Shown: piece by piece, positions 12,838 to 23,165 of the stretch
How positions within the stretch are numbered: position 1 is the first letter of the stretch
Layout: every line of letters starts with the position of its first letter
Source: Flectonema sp. DT1601
Taxonomy: Eukaryota; Euglenozoa; Diplonemea; Diplonemida; Diplonemidae
Assembly: GCA_964019425.1 (NCBI GenBank)
Contig: OZ025836.1
Location: 637,696 to 701,695, forward strand
Reading direction: 5' to 3'
DNA: 64,000 bases
Position numbers and translations under genes: made by a program
Notes under the pieces: model-generated
What the model was told of the DNA's origin: nothing
Databases searched by the model: none
Seen by the model: the letters and a program-made list of their open reading frames with translations, nothing else

Positions 12838-15646
12838 CCTCAGGTTGGGGGAGATCAAACTAAGAATGAAAAATTTTCTTTGTGCTTGTTTCTTTTTTAA
12901 ATTTTTTTTTTTTAATAGAAAAAATCAATAAAGAGAAGTTGTGTATGCCTCTCTCATTACTAGGTTAATACTTATCAAAAAAAAATAAAAAAAAATGAAA
13001 AAATATTAGCATCTTTTTGTTCTTTTGTTTGTCTATCGTTTCTTGATTAGAATAGCTGCTATGTTGAATACAAAAATAACTTTATCAAAAGAGAAGAAGA
13101 AAAAAAAATAAAATAAAATAAAATAAACAAATTGACTATTGTTATGTTGTTCGAGCCTAGAGAGGCGGTAAAGGGAGAATAGAATTCTTTTTTTTAAATA
13201 AAAAAAATGCAAGTCAAAGGCATTAATGAATCCTTTTTGTATGCTTCAAATTACTTGCTTGAAATGCGCTTGTCTGGGAACTGTATTGAGGCGCATTTTC
13301 GTTCCACAAAGTTATGAGAATTTTTGTCACTGTATTCTCTTCTAGGAATAATTTAAAAAAAAAAAAAAAAGAAAAATTAACAATGCGACATTGTATCCCG
13401 TTTTTTTTTTTTTTTTTTTTTGTTGCTGTTTTTCATCTCTATGCAGTTTTTGATGTACCATAAGATTTTATTGTTTTTTTTTCTTTTTTTCTTCAATTTT
13501 TTCCCCCTTTGTGCCCAGTTTGTAAAGGTTCTTATCCTGCCCCCTGTTTGTTAGCTTCAATTTTTTTTTTTCTTCTTTTCTTTTATTTCTTCTTTTCACT
13601 TCCCTTTTCAAATTGTTGTGAAGTTTTCGTATACCGTGATATTGGTTTTTTTGGTTTAGACCTTTAGTGGAAAAAAAAAAAAAGAAGGAGAAAAAAAAAG
13701 AGAGGTTGTGATTCCGCTCCCTTACGATGTTGCTAAAAATAAACAATTTAGTTATTTTTTTAAGTTGCATGCCACTACAGTAGTCAGTCATCGTATTCTA
13801 TTGGATGTTGCTGACGTTATTTATTTATTTTTTTTAAATATTATGTTGCTTTCTTTTATTTTTATTCGGATTTTCTCGTTCTTTCTTTCGCTTTTTTTTT
13901 CTTTTTTTGAGCCAGGCACACCCCTTTCCTCGCCGACACACATTTCGTTGTTTCTGTTGGTGCTGGTTCTTATTGGGATTGCTGTGTTGTGGTCAAAAGT
14001 CCTGCTTGTTGCCGAAAAGGCTTTTTGTTGGGTAAATTTTTCGCAATTCAGTGTACTAGACCTCCGAGTTGTTTCGTTATTTTTCCTTCTTATTTTCCTA
14101 AAGCTATCTAGTTAGCAACATCCTGCTACTTGCCTATCAACCCTTTTCTGATACCAAACAATGGTAATGTTTCTAAGGAGTTTAGTTATGTTTTTTTTGT
14201 TATCTATTCAAAAACCTTTGTGTTCGATAGGATGAGAGAATAGTGGCAGCGTAACTCACCTTCTTTTTTAGTATTTTGTAAAGTTTGCCCACAAGGGGGA
14301 GAAAAAAAAAAAAAAAAAAAAAACTTGTATAAAGTGTAATTAATGTTTGATAGTTAAGAAAGTTATACTAAAGCTGTGCTGCTATTTCTTTCGCTACAAA
14401 AGATCTTTCTGTGAATTTAGAACAGAATGTTTCTCTGCAAGGCATTGGGGGCGTCGTTGGAGTAATCGTGCTAAAAAAACGGAGTGGGGGGGAAAAAAGA
14501 ATTTCAAAAAAAAAAAAAAAAAAAAAAAAAAATTGTCGTTTGTTTCCTAGAAGGAAAAAAAAAAAAAAAAAAAAAAAAAAAGAATGAAGTAAAAGCCTGT
14601 GAATGAGCTTCATCGTTATCTGCTTGACTATTTCATAAAATGGTATTTTGTAATTGGTTTTATTTTTGTATACTCGTGTATCTCTCTCCTTTCAATCTCG
14701 TTATGGCGATTGAATTTCATCCCAACCCTGTCTGTGCTTGTCATGTTTTAACAGCCGAGTTTTTACAATTTTCAAAAACTGACTACAATGCCATCTGATA
14801 CCATCGTTGGTTCTCCTAGGGTCTTTTTTTCTTCCCTCTTTTTTTTTTTTTTTTTTTTTTTTTGCCTCTTCTTTTGTAATTTAATTACACAACGTACATA
14901 TTAATTGTTTATTACCACTATTTACTTAGGGTGAGGTAAGTAATCTGTTATTATTGGTAACATTTACACTATCAAAAGAACGGGGGAAAACGACGACAGC
15001 TATTTTTATTTTTTTTTTTTTGTTTCTTCTTTCTTCTCCTGGTTTGCGATGCACAATATGAAATGTATTGGACTTCATTATCAATATTGATAAATAAAGA
15101 CATCGTTAGCGTCAACTCTCAAAGGACTGTCTGGTTCCTCTCAGCACGGAAGTCTTATTCTTATCTCAGCATTGCTGCACACGAGTTTACATAATGCCGA
15201 CGGTGATTATTAATTCACTTTATTTCTTTTTTTTTTTTTCCCCCCTTTTTTTTGTTTCGGTGTGACGTATTGTGAAATTAGATGGCACAATGAAGGTCCG
15301 TTCTCTTTTTTGAGACCCTTTTCCCAATGTGGGTGTCTGTGCTCCAGCAAATTTCGCGGAGTATAGCTCCCTGTGCTGTGTTTTTTTTGTGGTTTGTTGT
15401 GTTGCTCTGTGCTTAGTAACTCTCGTCTTGCAAGCTTTCTCTGTTCCTTCTTTGAACATGGTTATATATAAGAAGAGTCTTTTCCCCCGCCCCGCCACAG
15501 CAGATCGGAGTTTGTTTGATTGACCTGTTGCGTCAAATTCTGATCACTTTTGTAATCCCTGCCCGATTAGAGTATCTAGGAAGAGAATGAGAAAATTTTA
15601 TTTAAAAAAAAAAAAAAAAAAAGGCAACATTTTTTATTTATTTATT

Positions 15647-15681
<35 letters not shown>

Positions 15682-17684
15682 CCCCGACTTATCCTTGTAT
15701 GCTACCTCTCTCTGCCCAGTTCCCAATCGATTCCTCATATCAATGTACTCCTAGTATAGTCTTAATAAGGAACCACATGATTGTAGTAGGAGGGTGGTAT
15801 CAACTATAGTGAAGAAACAATAGTAATTAATAAGGGGTTTACATTTTCATTTTCTCGCTACGGGGGGATTGCTTTGTTAATTTAATTTTCCTTTTTTTCT
15901 AATCACGCTGAGACAAAGTGACGCTTTATGATCTCAGTTCCTTGCATGAAAACAAAGCAGTTCCGCTGAAAATTGAAAGTTGTATTTGCTTTTTGTTTCT
16001 TTTCCCAAAAGATTTGAAAAGCAATTTTTTTTTTTTTAAAGCCCTATTGTTTATTTCTTAATTATACGAAGTTTTTTTTCCCCCCTTCTTTTTTTTTTTC
16101 TTTTATTATTATGTCAACTAGTTTTACCTTAATCGCAGTGTGACGTAGCCGCTTTGCTGATTCTGTTTTTTCCCCTCCGCCTTCTTTTTTACTTTTTTTT
16201 GGTTTTTAGTTTTATAAAAAAGGGGGAATAGCAGAGTTGGGATGATACCCACAAATAAACCTGGTTTAGCCATATGTGTAGCTGAGATTCTACATCGTCG
16301 TCACTGGCTGGCATTTTTTTTTAGCAAATTAGTAAAAGTTTATTCCCTCAACGTCTCTCCCACACCACTCAAAAAAAAAAAAAAAAAAAAAAAAGATTTG
16401 TCCGTCCTATTTCGAAAAATTACGTAGTTGGTATTATTATTGTCAGTAGTGGAGAAAGAGAACAAAAAAAAAAGTCTAAAATGATCCCGCAATTGTAAGC
16501 GGACGTCGCGGTTGATGTTAAAAGGAAAGAAAAAAATAAGAAACAAAAAAAAACTTTTAAAAAAAAACATAAAACTAAAAAAGTTAGTTCTACTAATTGG
16601 AAATGTTTTGAGATATTTTTTTTTTTTTTTTGCGTGAACTCACGCAATTAAAAAGAAAAGAACGAAGGAAAAAAAGGAAGAAAAAAAAAAAAAAGGGGGT
16701 TTGAAAAAAATTGGAGGACTCTTTCCTCTGATAATAAACCTCTATGATATGTAAGATTGATATTATGGTAACGTGAACGCAAACTTTGGAAAAAAAGAAA
16801 AAAAAAATCAAAGAAGGGAAAGCCCACCAGCTTGCATACCCACCTTGTCTCATTATTCTTTTTTTGATTTTCCCCTTTCCCATATGTTTTTTGTTTATCG
16901 TTTGCTTGCAGCGATAATTGTACGTGAATGTTATGTAACCACGCAAAGAGGCTACAAGTCTCACTCGGCTTTTAACCCTTATATTTTGTCGTTTTGAAAG
17001 TACATAAAACCTTGGATAAAAAAGTGTTACCCAGTACAACTCGTTAATCGTTATGCGGAATCGCTTTTTTTTTTTTTTTCTTCTTACTTTTTTTCTTCCT
17101 GATATAAAGCGACGAAACCAAAAAAAAAAAAATTTTTTTTTTTTGTAAAAAAAAACAAGAAAAAAATTAAAAAACCAAAAAGTTAAGAAATTAAAAACCA
17201 AAAAAATGTAAAAAAACGAAAAAAAAAAACAAAAAAAAAACCACTGCTCTCACGTTTCTACAGGCAAGAAATTGCCGTTGCTCCATGAAATAGAGGATGC
17301 ACAGTGTATTATATAATCTAAAACGTGAATCCTTCTTCACCCTTCAGGGATCTGGCAATTCAGTTTCGTAATTCGAAAACAACTCATACTGCGCGAGATA
17401 AACAAGTTCGTTGAGAACAGTCAAAGAAGAGGGGTAATTCTAAAAAAAAGAAAATCAAAAAAAAAAAAAAAAAAAAAGAGAAATTTGTTGTGATGAAGAA
17501 ACTGTTTTGAAGGAAAAGGCACTCACGAAAAGAACCAAAAAAAAAAAAAAAAAAAGACTAAGAAACGAGTGCAAGAACATCTTCAGTCATTATTAGTAGA
17601 CAAAATATATATAGTGGTGTAGTGGTCAATTTATTTCCCTTTTTTTTTTTTCATTTACAGAATACAACAAAAAAACAAAAAAAA
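12540..17684. other. Gene-free AT-rich spacer (5.1 kb)
   Basis: No supported gene. The longest frame (13708-14115, 135 codons) is hydrophobic, T-driven and has no family signature. The second copy of the dispersed 85-bp element lies here, and poly-A/poly-T runs recur throughout. The last 40 bases form a pyrimidine tract ending in ACAG (17660), just before the next gene. Confidence 0.6.
14208..14294 (+). repeat. Dispersed ~85-bp element, copy B
   Basis: Second copy of the element at 7304-7388. The core at about 14236-14258 matches copy A at all but one or two positions. The flanks (TTCGATAG/TTCGGTAG, and a TTAG-ATTTT block) are weaker but collinear. It is followed by a poly-A run. No flanking direct repeats are obvious. 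Confidence 0.4.
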
Positions 17685-18572
17685 ATGTCAACATTCTGTA
17701 CTAAATACCGAAAGCAGCAAGACCGAAAGGTCGCAAATGTTGATGCAGAGCTACCAACCCGACACAGCAAACAAACAAGTGAATTACACAGCGTAGTATT
17801 AGGTGTTGGAGATGATTACGATAGGTTTGAAACTTTAAAAAGAACCGACTACGGAGTTAAAGTACGCAACAAGGACATGGAACTTAAAGACAGAGAATTT
17901 CAAAAAGTCAGGATTGCCGACATGAAAACGAAGCATTTTTGCTTTGGACACGCACCTTCAACAATGCAATCAGAGGTAAGAGGAACACTACTCCCACCAA
18001 CAAAGGAAGTTCTAACTCAAAGGATTGTCAGACCAATTGGAGGTCCTAATAATAAAGGTGCTAGCAACATCTATATAAGTTCTGAAGATCATGAACAGTG
18101 GAAAGGTGATATGACCAGTTCTCATCGGCATGATTATCGTTTCTCGAAACCAACTGGAGACAGCAATGCTGAAGCAGACAATCACATAAAACAGATGAGA
18201 GCTTCTCATTTTGCGATTGGAAACGATAAAGATGAATGGGTGAGTACATCTCAAATAGATTATAAATCCCCGCCAGCAACAGTCTGCGTTCATACGACAT
18301 GTCCATCAACTTTTTCATCAGTTCCATTATCAAGTCAGAATGAGAAGGCTCCTGGTTTTGGATTTGAAACAGCTTCTGGCAGCTATGGTCGAACCCTTCA
18401 CAATCACGTTCATAAGAAACCTCCTCCGGCAGCTGTTGATCTGCGTAAGTCAAATATGGTCTTCGGCTACGATCCCACCAACTTTGAATCGGAGAGTAAA
18501 GGTGTTTTCAGAGAATCAAAATACGTCCAACCTACAGTCACACAAAAACGCCCTGGATTTGTAGCAAAATAA
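17685..18572 (+). CDS. Repeat-bearing protein, possibly a SAXO/TEX45-like ciliary microtubule protein
   Basis: A 295-residue soluble, basic protein with no membrane segment. A loose motif recurs about five times: a short hydrophobic stretch ending in (F/I/L)G, then 8-12 polar residues. Examples are FCFGHAPSTMQSE near residue 84, FAIGNDKDEWVST near 175, PGFGFETASGSYGRT near 228 and MVFGYDPTNFESE near 257. Such evenly spaced short motifs with S-x-F-x-x-G cores occur in axonemal microtubule-binding and microtubule-inner proteins, so a ciliary role is a fair guess but unproven. The start is the ATG at 17685, 24 nt after a T-tract/ACAG; an upstream in-frame reading only translates that tract. Three donor-like strings (GTAAGA, GTGAGT, GTAAGT) lie in frame inside the exon and appear unused. 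Confidence 0.6.
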   Translation: MSTFCTKYRKQQDRKVANVDAELPTRHSKQTSELHSVVLGVGDDYDRFETLKRTDYGVKVRNKDMELKDREFQKVRIADMKTKHFCFGHAPSTMQSEVRGTLLPPTKEVLTQRIVRPIGGPNNKGASNIYISSEDHEQWKGDMTSSHRHDYRFSKPTGDSNAEADNHIKQMRASHFAIGNDKDEWVSTSQIDYKSPPATVCVHTTCPSTFSSVPLSSQNEKAPGFGFETASGSYGRTLHNHVHKKPPPAAVDLRKSNMVFGYDPTNFESESKGVFRESKYVQPTVTQKRPGFVAK

Positions 18573-18893
18573 TAATCATTACTTCTTGTAAGAGGCAACA
18601 GATCAATCCTTCTGGATTGACATTTACTTCTATTCTATGGTCTCTCATCCCTTTTTTTTTTTTTTTTTTTTTTGCTGTTTAATTTTATTCCCCATTTAAT
18701 AAATTTTATGTTACAATTTACACTTTTCATTACGTTTTTTTTTTTTCTCTAAAAAAGATTATTCAGTGATTAATTTCTTTTTTTTTTGTGACAGACCAAT
18801 CGCATCAGAGAAAGAGTAACAACAACTTGGATAAGTTCTGTGGGGTATTATTTGCTCATCTCCCTAAACAGATCACATCAAAAAAATTTAACA
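18573..18893. other. Spacer with T-tracts and AG acceptor
   Basis: Contains poly-T runs and a T-rich tract ending in GACAG near 18796. A second candidate acceptor, CTAAACAG, ends at 18871, 22 nt before the chosen ATG at 18894. No other feature seen. Confidence 0.5.
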
Positions 18894-19721
18894 ATGGGAA
18901 AAGGAAAATTCTTAAATAAAATACTAATTCCCATAGTGGGTGTTGGTTCAGTTGCCTCTATGGTGGCGTTATTCTCATCGGGTGGTTTAAGGGAAAGGCA
19001 GAGCGTGTTCGATGGACCGGAAGTACAAGTCAGACTGACCAAGGGATGGTGGGAAGAAAAATGGTCACTAAATCAAACTGGATGGAGGAAAAGAGAATAC
19101 AACTTTGATAAAATTTTGAAAAGTGCGAATATAAAAAAATCTGAATTAAAAGGAAAGAAAATCCTAGTAACCCTTTGCGGAGACTGTCCCGTAGTTGCGG
19201 ATTTTGCAAAGGCGGGAGCCTTAGTAACAGCTATTGACTATTCCGCTACAGCAATTGAAGGTCTAAAAACTATCATCCCATCAAACTCTACTTCTGTTAC
19301 AGTTGTTAATGATGATTGGCTTGCTGTTGATTTAAAGGACACATTTGATATAATATTTGACCGCGCTGGGCTGACTTCTGTTGATCCAGTTCAAAGAGAT
19401 TTGTACATTAAAAGGTTGGAAAATGCTTCGGAAGTCGGTTCCATTGTTGTTCTTGACGCGGTAGTCAGATCTCCTAACTATTATCAAAAGAAAAGAGGTT
19501 TTCCTCCACCATCGAATACTACTTATGCTCCATGGATTAAGGCTCCTAATGTCGTTTGTGGTCCTCCACATCATCTCCCTCCCGCGGTTCTTGAAGACTT
19601 GTTCCATGAGAAGAAGTGGAACATTGCATTCTCTAAAGACATGGAAGAATCCATCATGTCGGAACTGAAAGATGAATCGATTCACGTTGCACATTATCTC
19701 GCTGTCCTCACCAGAATATAA
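18894..19721 (+). CDS. TPMT-family SAM-dependent methyltransferase, membrane-anchored
   Basis: A 275-residue class I methyltransferase of the thiopurine S-methyltransferase family, which methylates small S-, Se- or Te-containing or other xenobiotic substrates. Family marks: the entry WWEEKWSLNQTGW (about 44-56), the SAM-binding strand and loop ILVTLCGDC (about 89-97), the acidic end of strand 2 at AIDYSATAIEG, and DRAGLTSVDPVQRDLY (about 156-171), equal to the DRaaLvA..p..R..Y signature of TPMT. Residues 7-25 are hydrophobic after a short basic start, suggesting a signal anchor or organelle targeting, which most TPMTs lack. The start at 18894 follows the nearest AG and gives the basic MGKGKF N-terminus; an in-frame ATG at 18840 lies upstream of that acceptor. 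The next gene downstream encodes a GST, so detoxification is a shared theme. Confidence 0.8.
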   Translation: MGKGKFLNKILIPIVGVGSVASMVALFSSGGLRERQSVFDGPEVQVRLTKGWWEEKWSLNQTGWRKREYNFDKILKSANIKKSELKGKKILVTLCGDCPVVADFAKAGALVTAIDYSATAIEGLKTIIPSNSTSVTVVNDDWLAVDLKDTFDIIFDRAGLTSVDPVQRDLYIKRLENASEVGSIVVLDAVVRSPNYYQKKRGFPPPSNTTYAPWIKAPNVVCGPPHHLPPAVLEDLFHEKKWNIAFSKDMEESIMSELKDESIHVAHYLAVLTRI

Positions 19722-20215
19722 TACTTTAGGAATAACAAAAAAGAGAAGGTTTCTGTTATTGGAATTGTAGAACCACTACATTCTCTCTGCGTCTTATGTC
19801 ACGTCAGAGTAAAAAAGACTAGTCCTGGTAAGGATGTCATGGTATTGGTTGTTCTTGATGCGTGTGGTCAGACAGAGAATCAATTAGCAGTCGTCTTGAC
19901 CAGTAGTAATGACTTCTGTTATTACATTCTCTCAAAACTGTGATAACCGAGCAATGCTCCACTGGAGTCAAAAATACTAAAGCTTGCTGCCAGTATTCCT
20001 TTTAAGGAGGCTATGAGCTGACTCTGTCTTTATAAAATATCGTATCGTATCGACAGCAATGTCAGTGAAGGTTATGAAATCAGAAACTTTACATATTCTC
20101 CTTCCCAGTGCAATACACGGATGGCGATGAGAGCTTTACGTTTATGTGAATGTGTTGTTTTGTGTAGTTTAATATATTATTTTCTCAGATAATTTAAAAA
20201 CAAGTATCTCACAAG
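19722..20215. other. Intergenic region with a foldable element
   Basis: About 490 bp with few homopolymers. At 19874-19932 AGAGAAT pairs with ATTCTCT and encloses a GTAAT/ATTAC hairpin. A CGTAT/CGTAT short repeat lies near 20041-20055. A T-rich tract ending in CTCAG (20188) sits 27 nt before the GST start. Confidence 0.4.
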
Positions 20216-20863
20216 ATGCCAATTCTTCACGGACATCCTGTCTCCCAACCATGTAGATCAATCCAGTGGTTTATTGACTACTCTGGAGTTGAGTGTGAAG
20301 TTAAGATGGTTGACCTTCAGGGTGGAGCACACAAGAAACCAGAATTTCTTGCAAAGTTCCCAAATGGACAGGTCCCGTCATTCGAAGATGGAGATCTTTG
20401 CTTCGGAGAGTCTGTTGCTATCCTTCAGTACTTAGCTGATGGTAATGATATCGTACCAACTTGTAAGAAGGGTAAGGCAAGACTTCAAGAGTACTTTGGA
20501 CGTCACTTGTCTCAAGTTAGAAAGTTCTCATCTCAGATTGTCTTTCACTTCTTCTTTGAGAAGGACGCTGATGAGAAGAAGAAGAAGATTGCTGCCGGTA
20601 TTGAGAGCACTAAGGCCATCATGGATTCCTTTGAAGCTCACTTTGAGAAGAGCAAGTTCGTACTTGGAGACACCCTCTCATTAGCTGACTTTATGTTCGT
20701 TCCTGAAATTGATCAGCTGGTTCTAGTTGACTACGACTTCAAGGCGTACAAGAATGTTTCAGCCTACCTTGCTCGCATCAAGGAAGTCAAGGGATACGAA
20801 AAGATGATGGCCACTATGATGGAAGTACTCAAGAAACTTGGAGAAGCCGAGAAGAAGGAATAG
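20216..20863 (+). CDS. Glutathione S-transferase
   Basis: A 215-residue cytosolic GST, the usual length. The N-terminal thioredoxin-like domain (1-80) starts MPILHGHPVSQPCRS; Ser10 or its neighbour is the likely catalytic residue, as in theta-type enzymes. It contains the cis-proline loop GQVPSFEDGD and the glutathione-binding GESVAIL. The helical C-terminal domain holds LADFMFVPEIDQL, the N-capping/hydrophobic-staple region (LSLADF), and ends in a Lys/Glu-rich helix. It would conjugate glutathione to electrophiles. Codons end in C or G more often than in neighbouring genes, suggesting high expression. The ATG is 27 nt after a T-tract/CAG. Class assignment (theta-like) is tentative. Confidence 0.88.
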   Translation: MPILHGHPVSQPCRSIQWFIDYSGVECEVKMVDLQGGAHKKPEFLAKFPNGQVPSFEDGDLCFGESVAILQYLADGNDIVPTCKKGKARLQEYFGRHLSQVRKFSSQIVFHFFFEKDADEKKKKIAAGIESTKAIMDSFEAHFEKSKFVLGDTLSLADFMFVPEIDQLVLVDYDFKAYKNVSAYLARIKEVKGYEKMMATMMEVLKKLGEAEKKE

Positions 20864-21506
20864 TCAGCACCAAGACGTTGATAATCGATAAATTTATTTT
20901 TTTCTTTTTAAAAAAAAAACGTTATTTTTGCGTTTTCTTCCTCTCTGTTACCCTGATTCGAAAATAGCTACTCGTACATACTAAACTACCCGCGGTATTT
21001 CAAAAAAAAAATAAAATAAAAAAAAAATGAGTCAATTTTCATTGCGAATGCTTTTGTGTGCTTCCCGAAAGAAGGAAGTTTTTGAAGAATAGTAAAAGTA
21101 GTACTCAATAAGAGAAGCACTTGTATGCTTGACACACACAAAAAAAAAATTCGAAACTGTCTCAAACTATTGTCTCCGTCGAAATAAAAAGAGGGAGAGA
21201 AAAAAAAAAAAAAAAAGAAGAAAAAAAACATAACCGCAGTAAATACAAAATGGGGGAAAAAAAAAGGAAAGAAAAACAATAACACGCAGACAACCCTGCC
21301 ACGTCTGTCGTAACCGGAGTTGGAATGTAGCTTTAAAATTCAAAGATTTTATTGTTATTTTTTTTTTTTTTTTTTTTTTTTTTTTGAAACAGCAAGCGGA
21401 AGCCGAATACAAATCTCTTCACGGATGGATTCTAACGTATCTCCAAATAGTGAGCTATCCACTTCATTTCATTTTCTTATTTTCAGACCTTAAAATAAAT
21501 ACACAA
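20864..21506. other. Intergenic region, poly-A/poly-T rich
   Basis: Many homopolymer runs, including about 26 Ts before 21385. A T-rich tract ending in TTTCAG (21486) lies 20 nt before the next ATG. The open frame running from 21384 into the gene is upstream of that acceptor and I treat it as non-coding. Confidence 0.5.
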
Positions 21507-22735
21507 ATGTTTCGTATATTGATTTCTATTTTCACTATCAGTTCATCACTGGCAGGTGAATTACGAAGTCTCAAAGACTTGGGTCCGTCTTTAGAATTTG
21601 TAAATGGAACAACCGTAGCTGTCACTCGCCCTGGAGAAGGGAAAGTTGAACTACCTGAGTTTTCTTGCGAAGGTTATAATTGCATGCACAGAACAGTAAA
21701 AAGAGCTGTGTGCACTCACGATCCGGCAGCACTGGATGCGTCGTTAAATATAATGTGGAGTTGTGAAGAAGAACTTGACAAGACGAAACCTAAGACTGGC
21801 CATCCATCAAGCTTGTTAGTTTTTTCACCAACTAAGTTAATATGTGACAGTAACGTGTCTGCTGTTAGAGGACTTCCTTGGGTTCCACTCGATACCTTTG
21901 ATGTGGTGTATCCGGGACTTGCCACTGAAGATGTTATGCCCGATCAGATATTCGTCGATCCAGACACTTGCGTATTAATTTATAAAATTGAAAATCTTGG
22001 AGCCCCTGATGAGCATTTCAGTTTAATATTAGTAGTTTCTTTTGCAATGTTGTTCGCAATTATAGCCATCTGTCCTGCTAATTGCTGTCCTCGTGGAAGT
22101 GAAATGCCGTCACTTGATCCAGCTGTATTACCAGCATCATTACAACGGGCTGGGCAGGGTGTCTCTCATCAACCTCCAGTTAGGAGAAGGTTTGTTTTTG
22201 TTTTTAAATTGCTTTTTCTTTTTGCTGGAATTTGTTGAGAACAATAATATCTTTAATTGTAATCAATGTGTGAGCAGGCTCCTACATTTTCGTGGACGAT
22301 TAACTTTTTATTTTTTTGTTTTGTCTACTCGAAAAAAAATATCAATAATTATTTTTTGTCAAGTTCAGCTTTGCCAAAAAATCCTTTCAAACACCGATCT
22401 CGGCAATTGTAAGGTTTCTCCGCTCTCGATGCCATCCTCAGTCCTTCAGATATTTGTCATTTGCTCAAAAAAAAAGCGCCTGGCGTGTGTGGAGACGTTA
22501 TTTAACTATTCCACGAGACACACGACTGGAAGCAACTTGTATCCATCTTTTTACGCATGTTAAAGACTTGCCAGTTTTTTTTTCGTCAGCTGACGAAAAA
22601 AAATAAAAGTTCAAAAAAAAAAAAAAAAAAAAAAAAAACAGAAATGTAAATGGTCCCAGAGCAGTTGGTAACACAGTTTCTCACAGTAACGTTAACCTTC
22701 AACAGGATACATTTCCTATAGATTCTGTTTGGTAG
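21507..22735 (+). CDS. SARAF-like type I membrane protein (two exons)
   Basis: SARAF is an ER membrane protein that restrains store-operated calcium entry; this assignment is tentative. Visible parts: a signal peptide (1-16, MFRILISIFTISSSLA), a Cys-rich luminal region (PEFSCEGYNC, then a WSCEEEL motif recalling the W.C segment of SARAF), one membrane span near residues 173-190, and a Pro/Arg tail. The continuous frame runs on to 22238 in Phe-rich sequence, but at 22190 there is a donor GTTTGT after PPVRR. An acceptor at 22641 (A-run then CAG) opens a phase-matched frame reading NVNGPRAVGNTVSHS and ending DSVW with TAG at 22733-22735. I propose exons 21507-22189 and 22642-22735 (258 aa). The intron (452 bp) carries a 28-bp palindrome. 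Confidence 0.55.
22576..22603. repeat. Perfect 28-bp palindrome
   Basis: Eight T, then CGTCAGCTGACG, then eight A. It lies inside the proposed intron of the SARAF-like gene, about 40 bp before its acceptor. It could form a hairpin in the pre-mRNA or a cruciform in DNA. Confidence 0.6.
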
Positions 22736-23165
22736 TTATGACATAACTTACAGACCAAGGAGTACATAAGCCGACTTTATCCTGGGGGGGGTGCAGGTAC
22801 AACCCGATTCCAATTTATTGAAAAATCAAGGATACAACGTAACAGCAGTAATCCAATACTAATATGACTACTATTTGACTCACAAAGTGAAAAGCCCTTC
22901 CGGACTCCTTCTCGAGAGAGTGAAGTTAGTTCACGAAAATAAACTTTAAAAAAAACAAACTAATTGTTGACGAAGTCTCTCTTAAAAAAAAAGGGAAACT
23001 AAATTCATTATAATATTATGTTTTTATCTCTCTCTGTTTTCTGAAAAAAAAAAAAAAATTGTAAAAACTATTTGTTTTCATTAAATCAGAAAGCTACACT
23101 ACAAGTATGTGATAGAAGTGGTCTACTTGATTAGCCTTCCCTCTTGGTTATATTAAATTGTAAAT
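22736..23165. other. Intergenic region
   Basis: No gene seen. Contains a G8 run near 22784, A-runs and a short pyrimidine stretch (CTTCCCTCTTGG) about 30 nt before the next ATG. A weaker AG (GATTAG) is the only acceptor-like site here. Confidence 0.45.

Noticed and set aside
13708-14115. 135-codon hydrophobic frame, and a vaguely similar stretch near 4020-4265
   Set aside because: Both are T-rich and thus hydrophobic by composition. The shared words (GGATTGCTG, AAAGGCTTTT) are too few, and there is no conserved domain.
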